Assembly (NCBI RefSeq): GCF_024055795.1
Contig: NZ_JAMXMY010000009.1
Coordinates: forward strand, 1-64,000
DNA: 64,000 nt
Direction: 5' to 3'
Source of the DNA: Actinoallomurus purpureus
GTDB taxonomy: Bacteria > Actinomycetota > Actinomycetes > Streptosporangiales > Streptosporangiaceae
Part shown: positions 1 through 7,912 of the stretch, piece after piece
Position numbering within the stretch: the first letter of the stretch is position 1
How the letters are laid out: the number at the start of each line of letters is the position of its first letter
Notes under the pieces: generated by a model
What the model was told of the DNA's origin: nothing
Database searches by the model: none
Seen by the model: only the letters and a program-made list of their open reading frames with translations
Program-made: the position numbers and the translations under genes

Positions 1-126
1 ATCGGTGGGAAAACGGCAGGATTGCCGCTGGGCGGCCCTTGCAGTCTGCTTGAGCCGGATGCGATGAAAGTCGCCCGTCCGGTTCTGAGGGGGCCGGGGC
101 GCAGCAATGCGCTCCGGCTACCCGAC
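1..126 (+). mobile_element. 3' end of a group II intron (domains V and VI)
   Basis: Bases 52-85 form a 34-nt hairpin with all the hallmarks of group II intron domain V: a 9-bp lower helix that begins with the AGC catalytic triad (53-55), a 2-nt bulge, a 5-bp upper helix and a GAAA tetraloop. Just downstream, 95-118 folds as a 10-bp stem capped by GCAA, with an unpaired A at 120 that fits the domain VI branch point. A 3' splice site ending in AC is expected near 126. The intron-encoded reverse transcriptase would lie to the left, outside the window. The domain V match is seen directly; the exact splice site is inferred. Confidence 0.85.
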
Positions 127-366
127 AATGTCCCGTGCCATGGTGCGGGCACACCAAGCGGGCCAACCGGCCCGGCCGGGACACCTTCTGTTGTCGCCGG
201 TGTGGGTTCGCTGGCCCCGCCGACGTCATCGCCGCCACCAACATCCGCAAACGCGCGTGCGTGGCGTGGGCATTCGTCAGCATGCCCGTCCCCAACCCCG
301 ACAGGGGGAAGGGAGATGCGACCCCGGCACGACAGCCGGCCGCGACGGGGAGCGCAACAAGGCGTG
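127..366 (+). pseudogene. TnpB (IS200/IS605-type) C-terminal remnant
   Basis: Immediately after the intron, the frame through 129-410 reads a zinc-ribbon tail: a cysteine and WCGH, then CCRRCGF, then ADVIAATNIRKR. This is the usual C-terminal signature of TnpB/transposon-associated RNA-guided nucleases. Nothing of the catalytic body is present, because the sequence upstream is intron. The fragment is therefore dead, and the group II intron appears to sit inside the old tnpB gene. The right end is unclear because the following radical SAM remnant begins around 368 in another frame. Confidence 0.7.
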
Positions 367-367
367 A

Positions 368-1015
368 ACACCCGAGCCGCAAGCTCGACCGTTCACGGCC
401 GAGAAGCTGACGTCGTTCATCTGCAAGGTCGCCTCGCGGTGCAACCTCGGCTGCGACTACTGCTACGTCTACCACCACGCCGACCAGAGCTGGCGGAGCC
501 AGCCGAAGCGCATGTCACTGTCGACTGCCGCCCAGCTGGGTCGCCGGATCAACGAGCACGCCGTCGTGCACGGGCTGCCGGAGGTCGACTTCATCCTGCA
601 CGGCGGCGAGCCTCTTCTGCTCGGCGTCGACTACCTGCGCCGTCTGTGCGAGACGGTGACCCGCGGCGGGTCCGGGAGCGGCTGGCGGCGGAGGCACCCG
701 GCCGTTTGGAGGAATCCGGGTTCACCGCGGCGTACGAGGCGGTCTGCTCCGCCCCCGGCGACACGCAGCAGCGGGTGCTCGGCCACCCGAGCGCCGCCTT
801 CTGGACGGAGGGGGCCTGGGATCTGCTCCGGCGCCACGCGCATGAACGGTTCCCCGAGGTGCACCTGATCCCGCACCTGCGGGAGTCGGGCGGTTCGCCG
901 TCTCGGTCCTGCGCCTGGCGGGCCGGAACGGTCTCGTGGCGACCGTGCGCAGCGATCCGTACGGGCGCGTGGCCCTGCCGGGCGCCGGCGTCAGCCTTCG
1001 CGGCGGACTGAGGAG
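368..1015 (+). pseudogene. Broken FxsB-like radical SAM peptide maturase, possibly with HExxH-domain remnant
   Basis: From 368 to about 655, the second frame encodes a radical SAM core: CNLGCDYCYVY (CX3CX2C cluster motif), HADQSW and ILHGGEPLL. This is the pattern of FxsB-family maturases that crosslink ribosomal peptides. No start codon is visible after the in-frame stop at 365. At about 655 the reading jumps to the first frame with a segment containing HPSAAFW and EVHLIPHLRE, and a single-base slip near 890 moves it to a third frame (GRFAVSVLRL). The second part resembles the C-terminal region of FxsB/HExxH fusion proteins, but that is inference. An internal deletion plus at least two frame changes make this a pseudogene. 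No precursor peptide gene was recognised nearby. Confidence 0.7.
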
Positions 1016-1139
1016 GCCCGGCGCCGCACCCGAATGGTCGCCGCGGTGGCCTGAGGCGGCCCGGGGCCGCACCGGAATGGTCGTCGACGCGGTGGCCTGA
1101 GGCGGGGCGGCGCCTCACCGGAACGGTCGTCGTGGTTCC
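1009..1139. repeat. Three degenerate tandem repeats of about 45 bp
   Basis: Three copies start at 1009, 1052 and 1098, each opening with TGAGG-GG and containing a CACC-GAA-GGTCGTCG core. They lie directly behind the radical SAM remnant. No function is apparent. Confidence 0.6.
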
Positions 1140-1190
1140 GCGCGCGGTGCGGAAGGGCCGCCCGGCGCCGCTCCACGGCGACCGTGGCCC

Positions 1191-1361
1191 TCAGGCCGGC
1201 GCCGCGCCGGTGCCGCCGGCCGGCGCGTCCTGCTCGTCACCGGCCGGCGCCGTCCGATCGCCGCCGTCGAGGAGAACCCGCTCCAGCTTGGCCAGGGCCA
1301 GCACCAGGACCAGCGCAGCGATTGGGATCAGCACAGGTGCCACCAATGCCGCGATGAGCAT
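1191..1361 (-). CDS. Small single-pass membrane protein (56 aa)
   Basis: A 56-residue protein starts at an ATG (1361-1359) preceded on the minus strand by a GAGGGGG ribosome-binding site about 7 nt upstream. Residues 2-24 form a strongly hydrophobic segment (alternating LIAAL, VLIPIAALVLVLALA), followed by a short basic/acidic stretch and a disordered Ala/Gly/Pro-rich tail. It is a plausible inner-membrane micropeptide. No family was recognised and no function is proposed. The long frame that extends further upstream in the same phase has no codon or domain support, so the short start is preferred. Confidence 0.5.
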   Translation of the reverse strand: MLIAALVAPVLIPIAALVLVLALAKLERVLLDGGDRTAPAGDEQDAPAGGTGAAPA

Positions 1362-1533
1362 CCGGCACGCCCCCTCGGCGCCGATAAGTACGCACCAAAG
1401 GCCTTGCCCGCCCAGAAGGAGAAGTTTTTCCGTTTTGGGTAGATATCGCGTCAGATGGGCAAAACTTGCGGGTCGGCGGTCGGCTGGGCACTCGCCGGGA
1501 TCCGGTCCACGGTGACATCGGCCGGTGGGGGGA

Positions 1534-1992
1534 TCAGGCGGCCGCCGGGGGGCGGGGCAGGCGCGCGGTCCGGGTGAAGAAGCCGTTGATCTGCTGGACG
1601 GCGCTGGTGAAGGCGTCGAAGTCGACGGGTTTCGTGACGTACGCGTTGGCGTGCCGCAGGTAGGTCCCGGTGACGTCGTCGGTACTGGCGGAGGTGGTGA
1701 AGATGACCACCGGGATGGCACGCAGATCCCCGTCGCTCTTGATCTGCTCCAGCACCGCCCGCCCGTCGTACTTGGGCAGGTTCAGATCCAGCAGCACCAG
1801 ATCCGGCCGTGACGCGCCGGTGTGCGCTCCCCGGCGGTGGAGGAAGTCGAGGGCCTCCTGCCCGTCCTCGACGATGGCGAGCCGGGGCGCCGGACCGCCC
1901 TCGGGGTCGGTGAAGGCCTCCTGGATCAGCATCTGATCGCCCGGGTCGTCCTCGACCACGAGGATGCTCATGGGCCGCCGCTGGTACGTCAT
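1534..1992 (-). CDS. Single-domain response regulator (CheY-like)
   Basis: This 152-residue protein is a lone receiver domain. The acidic pair is D15/D16 (VVEDDPGD), the phosphoacceptor is D69 in LVLLDLNLP, the switch Thr lies in VIFTTSAS and the conserved Lys in VTKPVDF. There is no output domain, as in Rcp1-type regulators that act by protein contact with a partner histidine kinase or phosphorelay. Its start overlaps the stop of the upstream winged-helix gene by 4 bp (ATGA), so the two are translated together. No cognate kinase gene lies nearby. It ends in a short Pro/Ala tail. Confidence 0.9.
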   Translation of the reverse strand: MTYQRRPMSILVVEDDPGDQMLIQEAFTDPEGGPAPRLAIVEDGQEALDFLHRRGAHTGASRPDLVLLDLNLPKYDGRAVLEQIKSDGDLRAIPVVIFTTSASTDDVTGTYLRHANAYVTKPVDFDAFTSAVQQINGFFTRTARLPRPPAAA

Positions 1993-2336
1993 TCCGCGGC
2001 TCCCCGCTCGTCGGGGCCCGGTGGCCGGTCGTCGTCATGGCGGGTGAACACGGTGAGGAGTCCTTCGATGCGATGGTCGGCGTCGGCGGGGTGGCGGAAG
2101 GGACGGGTCGGGTCGACGCTGTACTGGTTGCGGCGCCCGACCCGGGTACGCGTGATGTATCCCGCCTCTTCCAGGTCGGTCACGATCGTCTGGGCGGCGC
2201 GCTCGGTGATGCCGATGACGGCGGCGATGTCACGCAGCCGCGTGCTCGGGTCGCGGGTGATCTCGACCAGCACGCGGGCATGGTTGGTCAGGAACGTCCA
2301 GGTCTTGCTGTGAGGTGTGCTGCCGGCCTGACCCAC
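1989..2336 (-). CDS. Winged-helix DNA-binding protein (MarR/ArsR-like)
   Basis: The 115-residue product is essentially one winged helix: a recognition-helix region around ITERAAQTIVTDLEEAGYI, then a basic wing (TRTRVGRRNQY). It follows the layout of small MarR/ArsR-type regulators that sense a ligand or partner. It is the first gene of a two-gene minus-strand unit with the response regulator downstream, overlapping by 4 bp. Pairing a DNA-binding protein with an output-less receiver suggests the two act in one signalling pathway, but this is inference. The family is clear; the target genes are unknown. Confidence 0.75.
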   Translation of the reverse strand: MGQAGSTPHSKTWTFLTNHARVLVEITRDPSTRLRDIAAVIGITERAAQTIVTDLEEAGYITRTRVGRRNQYSVDPTRPFRHPADADHRIEGLLTVFTRHDDDRPPGPDERGAAE

Positions 2337-2397
2337 AGGTGCCTTCTCCTCGCATGCAGGCGCCGCTCAGCCGACGACCTCCGATGTGGTTTTACAG

Positions 2398-2690
2398 AAT
2401 ATTCTTTCCTGAACCTTGACGGGGGGCTGACGGCGGGGGCACATGCTCGGGGCCTGCGCATCGCCCTGTTCGGTCACATCGACCGGGGCGGAACCACGGT
2501 GGTCATCGACATCACCGCGTTGACCTTCATCGACCGCGCCGGGCTCGCCGCGCCGCCGCACGCGTGGGTGCCGGGGGAGGGTCCCTGCGGTTGTGCGGCG
2601 CGGCGCGTCCTTCCGTTCACCGGATTCTGGAGCCGACCGGCGCCTCGGCCCTGGGCGGCCAGTGGTCACCCGGCCGAGGTGGATCAGAGA
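2398..2690 (+). pseudogene. STAS-domain (anti-anti-sigma factor) remnant
   Basis: The plus strand encodes pieces of a STAS domain: LRIALFGHID, then TTVVIDITALTFIDRAGLAA (the phospho-acceptor region of anti-sigma antagonists). After a frame change near 2560-2575 comes a segment reading LRLCGAARPSVHRILEPTG, the usual end of the fold. The stretch normally lying between the first strand and VVID is missing. A deletion plus a frameshift mark it as a decayed anti-anti-sigma factor. It lies between the winged-helix gene and snapalysin. Confidence 0.6.
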
Positions 2691-2691
2691 A

Positions 2692-3276
2692 TCAGGGCGT
2701 GTCCGCGACGACACCGCGGTCGAGGGGAGCCGCCGCCATGGCCGCCGAGCCCGCGTAGTCGGCCTCGACGGCGGAGCGCTCGGAGGCGTTCGGCGTGGCG
2801 TTCGTGCAGGAGACGCCGCCGGTCGAGCCTGACATCAGAGACGAGCACGGGCCGGGCTTGTTGTCGGGCAGGCCGAGGATGTGACCGAGTTCGTGCGCGG
2901 CGATACGGGTGGTGTTGTATCCCTCATTCACCGCCTCGCGGCCGAACCACACCGTCCCGTGCCCGCCGGTGCGGACCGGGCCGAGCGTCGACTGGGGCCA
3001 TCCGTCGAAGGCGACGATCCGGATCTGGGCGCTCGCGCCCGACGCGGCCTCGACCAGGCGGACGTTCTGTACGCTCGAGTTCCAGACCTGAGCGCTGGCG
3101 ACCACCGCGCTCTTGAACTCCGCGGCCTGGCTGTCGTCGTAGTAGAGGGTGGTCGTGGCGAGCACGGTGCGCTGGTGGGCGCTCGGAGCCGACGCGCCGG
3201 CGGCGGGGGCGACGGCGAGGGAGAGTGCGAGCGCGCCGGCACCGATGAGGATGTTCGTGGCTGTGCGGTACGACAT
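2692..3276 (-). CDS. snpA: Snapalysin-type secreted neutral metalloprotease (family M7)
   Basis: The 194-residue precursor has a Sec signal peptide (hydrophobic NILIGAGALALSLAVAP, AxA-type site near residue 30) and the M7 zinc site HELGHILGLPD: H128, E129, H132 and D138. A cysteine pair follows at about 144 and 157. This matches the short extracellular proteases of Streptomyces and relatives, which hydrolyse proteins at tyrosine/phenylalanine bonds. The start at 3276 is chosen because AGGAAGG lies 9 nt upstream; an upstream ATG at 3303 has no such site. Streptomyces snpA genes often have a divergent LysR activator, which is absent here. The gene is probably monocistronic. Confidence 0.92.
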   Translation of the reverse strand: MSYRTATNILIGAGALALSLAVAPAAGASAPSAHQRTVLATTTLYYDDSQAAEFKSAVVASAQVWNSSVQNVRLVEAASGASAQIRIVAFDGWPQSTLGPVRTGGHGTVWFGREAVNEGYNTTRIAAHELGHILGLPDNKPGPCSSLMSGSTGGVSCTNATPNASERSAVEADYAGSAAMAAAPLDRGVVADTP

Positions 3277-3337
3277 GGCGGGGGGCCTTCCTCTGCGGAA
3301 CAAACGTTGCCGCGTAGTCCCGGTTCAGGTCGGCATG

Positions 3338-3373
3338 ATCCTATTTGCGGAGACCGATCGCAACAAGACTTGT
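3338..3373 (-). promoter_or_regulatory. Putative snpA promoter and palindrome
   Basis: On the minus strand, TTGTTG (complement of 3361-3366) and TAGGAT (complement of 3338-3343) are separated by 17 nt, a good sigma-70-type arrangement about 60 bp upstream of the snapalysin start. An 11-bp palindrome, ACAAGACTTGT (3363-3373), overlaps the -35 element and could be an operator. Confidence 0.5.
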
Positions 3374-3529
3374 CATGGGCGGAAAATTTATCAGTCGCGC
3401 GATTTCCCCCGCCGCCGACGCTCCGTGATCCGGCCGCCGCGGGGCGGCCCCTCCGGCCTCGTCTCCTGGGGGTCGTCCGAACGCCGCTGCCGCGGCGCGT
3501 CTCGCGCGTCGCGGCAGCGGTCTCGTGCC

Positions 3530-3567
3530 CGGTCCGGTGGCGGGCCGGCCGGCCCGCCACCGGACCG
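3530..3567 (-). terminator. Perfect 38-bp GC-rich palindrome after the small secreted protein gene
   Basis: Two 19-bp arms without a mismatch (CGGTCCGGTGGCGGGCCGG and its complement) sit 4 bp beyond the stop of the minus-strand gene at 3572. There is no T-run, which is common for actinobacterial terminators. A cruciform or mRNA-stabilising role is an alternative. Confidence 0.6.
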
Positions 3568-3571
3568 CCGG

Positions 3572-3958
3572 TCAGCAGCCCGCGCCGTATATCCAGACGT
3601 ACGGCGACCATCCGTGGATCCGGATCGTCTGGCCGTAGCGGTACCGCTTGCCCTGGTAGGTGAGGTCACAGCCGTACGGCACGTCGAGTTCGTCGACGTC
3701 CTTCATCTCCGGATGTGCCTTGTCGGACCAGGTGTGCGGCGGAACCCAGCGCTGGCCGACGTTGCCGCGCATCCAGATGCCCTTGCTGGTGCCGTTGTAG
3801 ACCGACACGCAGAAACCGGTGCAGTGGTCGGCCATCGTCGTGGCCCCCGTGACGGCGGTCCGCGCGTTCATCGGCCGCGCGGACGCGGTTCCCGCCGTGA
3901 GCAGGAAACCGCCGATGATCGCCGCGATCACGACGGCGAAAGCCGGCATGCGTCTCAT
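3572..3958 (-). CDS. Small secreted cysteine-containing protein (128 aa)
   Basis: The precursor begins MRRMPAFAVVIAAIIGGF and has a clear Sec signal peptide ending near TASA (residue 27). The mature part of about 100 residues contains four cysteines (near 46, 50, 97 and 128) and many aromatic residues towards the end (WSPYVWIYG), a compact extracellular fold. The start is set by AGGAGG 5 nt before the ATG at 3958. No family was recognised. It resembles the small disulfide-bonded exoproteins common in actinomycetes, and no function is proposed. It lies downstream of an SDR gene but is separated by 363 bp, so it probably has its own promoter. Confidence 0.7.
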   Translation of the reverse strand: MRRMPAFAVVIAAIIGGFLLTAGTASARPMNARTAVTGATTMADHCTGFCVSVYNGTSKGIWMRGNVGQRWVPPHTWSDKAHPEMKDVDELDVPYGCDLTYQGKRYRYGQTIRIHGWSPYVWIYGAGC

Positions 3959-4321
3959 CCATTCCTCCTGATGCCCCGTCGAGGCGGCCTCCTGCCGCCC
4001 CGTGAGCGCTCTCCCCGGAGCGCGATCAAAGTGTGGGCACGGCCGGATCACGGGTTCAACGGTTCGCGGACGCCGGGACGGCCCACCCGTCATGACCTGC
4101 GTCGACCCGTCGAGGTTGGGACGTCGCGGGTGATTCCGGAACGGGCAGGCGACCCCTTGTCGGCGCCGGGCCTTCCTTCGATGAGGATCGGACGCGGGCC
4201 CGTCCGTACCGTCGCACCGGGGCGGGTCACGGCGTCCGTGCCGTCGAGCCCGCGCACCGTGGCGGCCCAGGCCGGCGCGACGGTGACCGCCCACCCCGTG
4301 ACCTTCAGGAGAGGGAGGAAG
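3959..4321. other. Intergenic region without recognised gene
   Basis: This 363-bp GC-rich stretch separates the SDR gene from the downstream secreted protein gene on the same strand. No convincing open frame, repeat or strong promoter match was seen. It presumably contains the promoter of the secreted protein. Confidence 0.5.
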
Positions 4322-5116
4322 TCAAGGCAGGATGGAGTCGACGTAGCCGCCGTCGGCGCGGACGGCGCCGCCGGTCGTGACCGAGGCGAACTCCGAGCTG
4401 AGGTAGACGACCATGGCGCCGACCTCGGCCGGCTCGATCAGCCGCTGGATGAGGGAGTTCGGGCGATGCTCGCGCATGAACCGCCGCTGCGCCTCGTCCC
4501 AGGGCAGGTCGTCGCCGACGAGCTCCCCGACGAACGTTTCGACGCCCGGCGTGTGCGTGGGTCCGACGATGACGGAGTTGACGGTGACGCCGGTTCCGGT
4601 GGCGGCCTTGGCGAATCCCCGCGTGACCGCCAGCAGCGCCGTCTTGGTCATGCCGTAGTGAACCATCTCCACCGGGATGACCACCGCCGAGTCGCTGGCG
4701 ATGTTGAGCACCCTGCCCCAGCCACGATCCATCATCCCGGGCAGGTAGATACGCGTCAGGCGGACGGCGGACAGGACGTTGACCTCGAAGTAACGGCGCC
4801 ACTCGTCGTCGTCGATCTCCAGGACCGGACGGGCACCGAAGATGCCGAGATTGTTGACGAGGATGTCCACGTCGGGCACCCGGTCGCGGAGCTCCGCCGC
4901 GCCGTCTGCCGTCGCCAGGTCGGCGGCCACGGCGGTCACGTTCGCGTCCGGCAACTGCTCGGTGATCTCGGCGGCGGCACGCTCGGTCCTGTCCTCGCCG
5001 CGCCCGTTCACGACGACGGCGGCGCCGGCACGCGCGAGCTCCGTGGCGATGGCCAGGCCGATGCCCTGGCTGGATCCGGAGACCAGCGCGCGGCGGCCAG
5101 ACAGATCGATGTTCAT
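4322..5116 (-). CDS. Short-chain dehydrogenase/reductase (264 aa)
   Basis: A classical SDR. The N-terminal NAD(P)-binding motif is SGSSQGIG, the structural motif is NNLG, the catalytic Ser lies in NIASDSA and the YxxxK pair in HYGMTK; TGGAVRADGGY closes the fold, as in FabG-like enzymes. Length is normal for the family. The substrate cannot be predicted. Start: ATG at 5116 with GGAAGGGG about 8 nt upstream. It follows the decarboxylase gene on the same strand after 184 bp and may be cotranscribed. Confidence 0.88.
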   Translation of the reverse strand: MNIDLSGRRALVSGSSQGIGLAIATELARAGAAVVVNGRGEDRTERAAAEITEQLPDANVTAVAADLATADGAAELRDRVPDVDILVNNLGIFGARPVLEIDDDEWRRYFEVNVLSAVRLTRIYLPGMMDRGWGRVLNIASDSAVVIPVEMVHYGMTKTALLAVTRGFAKAATGTGVTVNSVIVGPTHTPGVETFVGELVGDDLPWDEAQRRFMREHRPNSLIQRLIEPAEVGAMVVYLSSEFASVTTGGAVRADGGYVDSILP

Positions 5117-5300
5117 CGCCCATCCCCTTCCCCCGAGCGCTGGAGGCCACACCGCCGGTGAGACTCCGGGTGAGGCGGACGCTGATGCCACTGGCGTCCG
5201 GGTAGCTGGAGGTCCAGCCACTGGTCCGGTGGGCGCAGGACGGTGGAGGAGACCGGCTCCCGGCTGATGACCGCGGTGCGGTGCCGGTCTTCCGGCGGAT

Positions 5301-7559
5301 TCACTCGATGACGCACTCGATCCAGTAGCGGCCGTCGTCGTCGCGGTGGGCCCCGTGGATGTCCGTCGCCATGGACGGGAAGGCGCGGTCGAAGTCCTCC
5401 AGGGCGCGGAGGTAGTCCATCAGCGGTCCGTCGTCGGGGCCGGTGGACTCGCCGGGCATCAACATCGGGATGCCGGGCGGGGTGACGACGACGATCGTGG
5501 CGGAGATCCGGCCGGCCAGCTCGCTCAGCGGAACGCGCTCGGTCCTCGAACGGATCAGGGCCTGGTAGCAGTCGGCCGGGGTCACGACGGGCGCGGGCAG
5601 GTCGGTGAAGACCTCGTCGAGCAGAACGCCGAGCTTGGAATCGCGGAGCCTGCCATGGGACTGTGCGCAGAGCGTGCGCAGGCTCACCCCCGCCGGACCG
5701 AAGCCCGGCAGGACCTCCGCCAAGGGCACGTCGTCGTCGTAGGCGTTCTTGAAGTCGATGAGCGCGTCGATCAGGGTGCCCCACTTGCCCTTGGTGATGC
5801 CGATCGAGAACAACACCAGCAGGGTGTGGTCGCCGGTCTTCTCCACCACGATGCCGCGCCGTTCGAGGTAGGCGGCCACGATCCGGGCGGGTATCCCCCA
5901 CTCCGTCGTGCCGCCGGTGGCGTCGGCGCCGGGACAGGTGATCGTCACCTTGATCGGGTCGAGCATGCAGTGGCCGTCGTCCAGACCGTCGAATCCGTGC
6001 CAGGCGGCGCCGGGCTCCAGCGACCAGCAGGCGGGCTCGGTGGACAGCAGCTCCGGGTGGGCGTCCTCGAAAGCGACGGTGTCACCGGTGTGGGGATCGG
6101 TGACCCGCGGGGGCTGCCAGACGCCGAAGAACCAGTCCGGGCGGGTGCCGTCCTCCCGGATACGGGAGGCGAGCCGCACCATCGCCTGCCGGAAGCGAAC
6201 CGCCTCGATGATCGCCTCTCCGGTCAGGAAGGGCCCGGACGGGCCGTCCATCATCGCCGCCGCTACGTCCAGTGAGGCGATCATCGGGTAGAGCGGCGAG
6301 GTGCTGGCGTGCATCAGGTACGTCTCGTTGAACCGGTCGTGGTCCACCGGCGCCCGGGGCGACGGGCGTAGGTGCAGCATCGACGACTGCGATATCGCCG
6401 CCAGCAGCTTGTGCGTGGACTGGGTCGCGAACACGGTGGGGCGTGCCGGGCCGGGCAGCGTTCGTTCGTCGACGGCCATGCCGTACCGGTGCTCGTACAG
6501 CGGGTTGAACCGGGCATAGGCGAACCACGCCTCGTCGAAGTGCACACGGGGGACCGACGCGCCCAGCAGCTCCGCGACCCGGACCGCGTCGTAACACAGG
6601 CCGTCGTAGGTCGAGTTGGTGATCACCGCGTACGTGGGGTCGGGCGCGGCCGCCCCGGCGGTGAACCGATGGCCCGCCAGCCGGTCGCGTACGGACGCCG
6701 CCGACAGGGTCCCGGCCGGGATGGGCCCCGCCAGGCCCAGCCCGTTGCGTTCGGGCACCAGGTAGACCGGGCGCGCGCCGCTGATGGCGAGGGCGTGCTG
6801 GATGGACTTGTGGCAGTTGCGGTCGACCAGCGCCAACTCGTCGCGGGCGACCGCGTGATGGCCGACGATGCGGTTGGCGGTCGAGTTGCCGTTCACGACG
6901 AAGAACGTCCGCTCGGCGCCGAAGATCCGGGCGGCGTTTCGTTCGGCGTCGCCGATCGGGCCGGTGTGCTCCAGGGGCGAACCCAGCTCGGGAACCGAGA
7001 TGGACAGGTCGGTGCGCAGCAGCCGCTCGCCGTAGTAGTCGAAGAACGCCCGGCCCACCGGGGACTTCAGGAAGGCCACGCCACCGGCATGGGCGGGAGT
7101 GTGCCAGGAGTAACGATGGCGGTCGTCCAGGCGCCGCAGCGCTTCGAAGAACGGGGGCAGTATCCGCTCGGCGTACTCCTCGGCCGCGTGCGCGATGCGT
7201 CCGGCGATGAAGTCGGGGGTGTCCTCCAGCGGGAAGACGTAGCCCTGGATCACCTCGTACACCCACAGGGGAATGTCGCGTGGCTCGTGCTCGATGGTCA
7301 GCAGGAAGACCGGCAGACGGCGGAACCGCCCGGTGATCGCCTTCATGATCTCGTCGGCGCCGGGGGCGCCCCAATCGGCCAGCACCGCCGTCAGTTTGGC
7401 GTCCGAGCGGATCACCGCGAGCGCGTCGGCGCGGCGATGCGTCCAGCGGACCTGCGCTCCGTGCTGCTCTATCGCCGTGCGGAGGCGGCGTAGCTGCTCG
7501 GCGATCGCCGAGTCCGCGTCGGGCCGCTCATCGACGGCGAGGAGAATCAGTCGTTCCAT
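5301..7559 (-). CDS. Orn/Lys/Arg decarboxylase (PLP, fold type I, 752 aa)
   Basis: This is a full-length member of the large bacterial basic amino-acid decarboxylases (CadA/LdcC/SpeC/AdiA type), which release CO2 from lysine, ornithine or arginine to give the polyamine or agmatine. Residues 1 to about 130 form the receiver-like wing domain, and about 130-560 the PLP domain with the Schiff-base lysine K384 in QSTHKLLAAISQ. A C-terminal domain follows (HGRLRDSKLG, PGIPMLMPGE). Start: ATG 7559, with GGAGG 8 nt upstream. No antiporter gene is adjacent, so a biosynthetic rather than acid-resistance role is more likely (inference). The specific substrate cannot be read from the sequence. Confidence 0.9.
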   Translation of the reverse strand: MERLILLAVDERPDADSAIAEQLRRLRTAIEQHGAQVRWTHRRADALAVIRSDAKLTAVLADWGAPGADEIMKAITGRFRRLPVFLLTIEHEPRDIPLWVYEVIQGYVFPLEDTPDFIAGRIAHAAEEYAERILPPFFEALRRLDDRHRYSWHTPAHAGGVAFLKSPVGRAFFDYYGERLLRTDLSISVPELGSPLEHTGPIGDAERNAARIFGAERTFFVVNGNSTANRIVGHHAVARDELALVDRNCHKSIQHALAISGARPVYLVPERNGLGLAGPIPAGTLSAASVRDRLAGHRFTAGAAAPDPTYAVITNSTYDGLCYDAVRVAELLGASVPRVHFDEAWFAYARFNPLYEHRYGMAVDERTLPGPARPTVFATQSTHKLLAAISQSSMLHLRPSPRAPVDHDRFNETYLMHASTSPLYPMIASLDVAAAMMDGPSGPFLTGEAIIEAVRFRQAMVRLASRIREDGTRPDWFFGVWQPPRVTDPHTGDTVAFEDAHPELLSTEPACWSLEPGAAWHGFDGLDDGHCMLDPIKVTITCPGADATGGTTEWGIPARIVAAYLERRGIVVEKTGDHTLLVLFSIGITKGKWGTLIDALIDFKNAYDDDVPLAEVLPGFGPAGVSLRTLCAQSHGRLRDSKLGVLLDEVFTDLPAPVVTPADCYQALIRSRTERVPLSELAGRISATIVVVTPPGIPMLMPGESTGPDDGPLMDYLRALEDFDRAFPSMATDIHGAHRDDDGRYWIECVIE

Positions 7560-7912
7560 GGCAGGACCTCCACGTCGCTGGGGATGCCGGCCGGTGCCAC
7601 CACCCTCGCCAACGCCCACTTTCCGTAGCCGGGCTAACGCGAAGGGTAACAGGGACGAAGATCAACGTATAGTGGCGACCAAGTCGCTCAAAGTCACCGT
7701 CGCGTCGGGATCGCCGCATGCGCCCGGGATGCGCCTCAGGGGCGCCCGTCGACCCGTTCGGAGGCCTCGCCGAAGGCCGTCGGGCCGATGCTCGCCGGCT
7801 TGCCGGGGTTGAGAGGGAGGCGTCCACCGTGGGGTTCGAGGAGATCAGGGCTTCGCCCGATGGTTGGATCACTGAGGACGGCCCTGCGGGGCGGTGACGC
7901 GAAGGAGGTCCA
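7560..7912. other. Divergent intergenic region between decarboxylase and SDR genes
   Basis: No gene is supported in these 353 bp. The left part holds the decarboxylase leader (about 100 nt) and its putative promoter. The right part is GC-rich and without evident repeats. The plus-strand SDR gene has only its ribosome-binding site (GAAGGAGG, 4 nt before the ATG) as a recognisable element. Confidence 0.5.
7664..7691 (-). promoter_or_regulatory. Putative decarboxylase promoter
   Basis: Read on the minus strand, TTGAGC (complement of 7686-7691) and TACGTT (complement of 7664-7669) are spaced by 16 nt, about 105 bp upstream of the decarboxylase start. Confidence 0.35.

Noticed and set aside
1009-1139. 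Possible CRISPR-like array
   Set aside because: The copies are directly adjacent, degenerate and without distinct spacers. No cas genes were seen.
1237-1518. Minus-strand 93-codon frame overlapping the small membrane protein
   Set aside because: The other frame gives a hydrophobic helix with a good ribosome site; this one has neither.
6372-7493. Plus-strand open frame opposite the decarboxylase
   Set aside because: Composition of an antisense shadow, with no recognisable motif.
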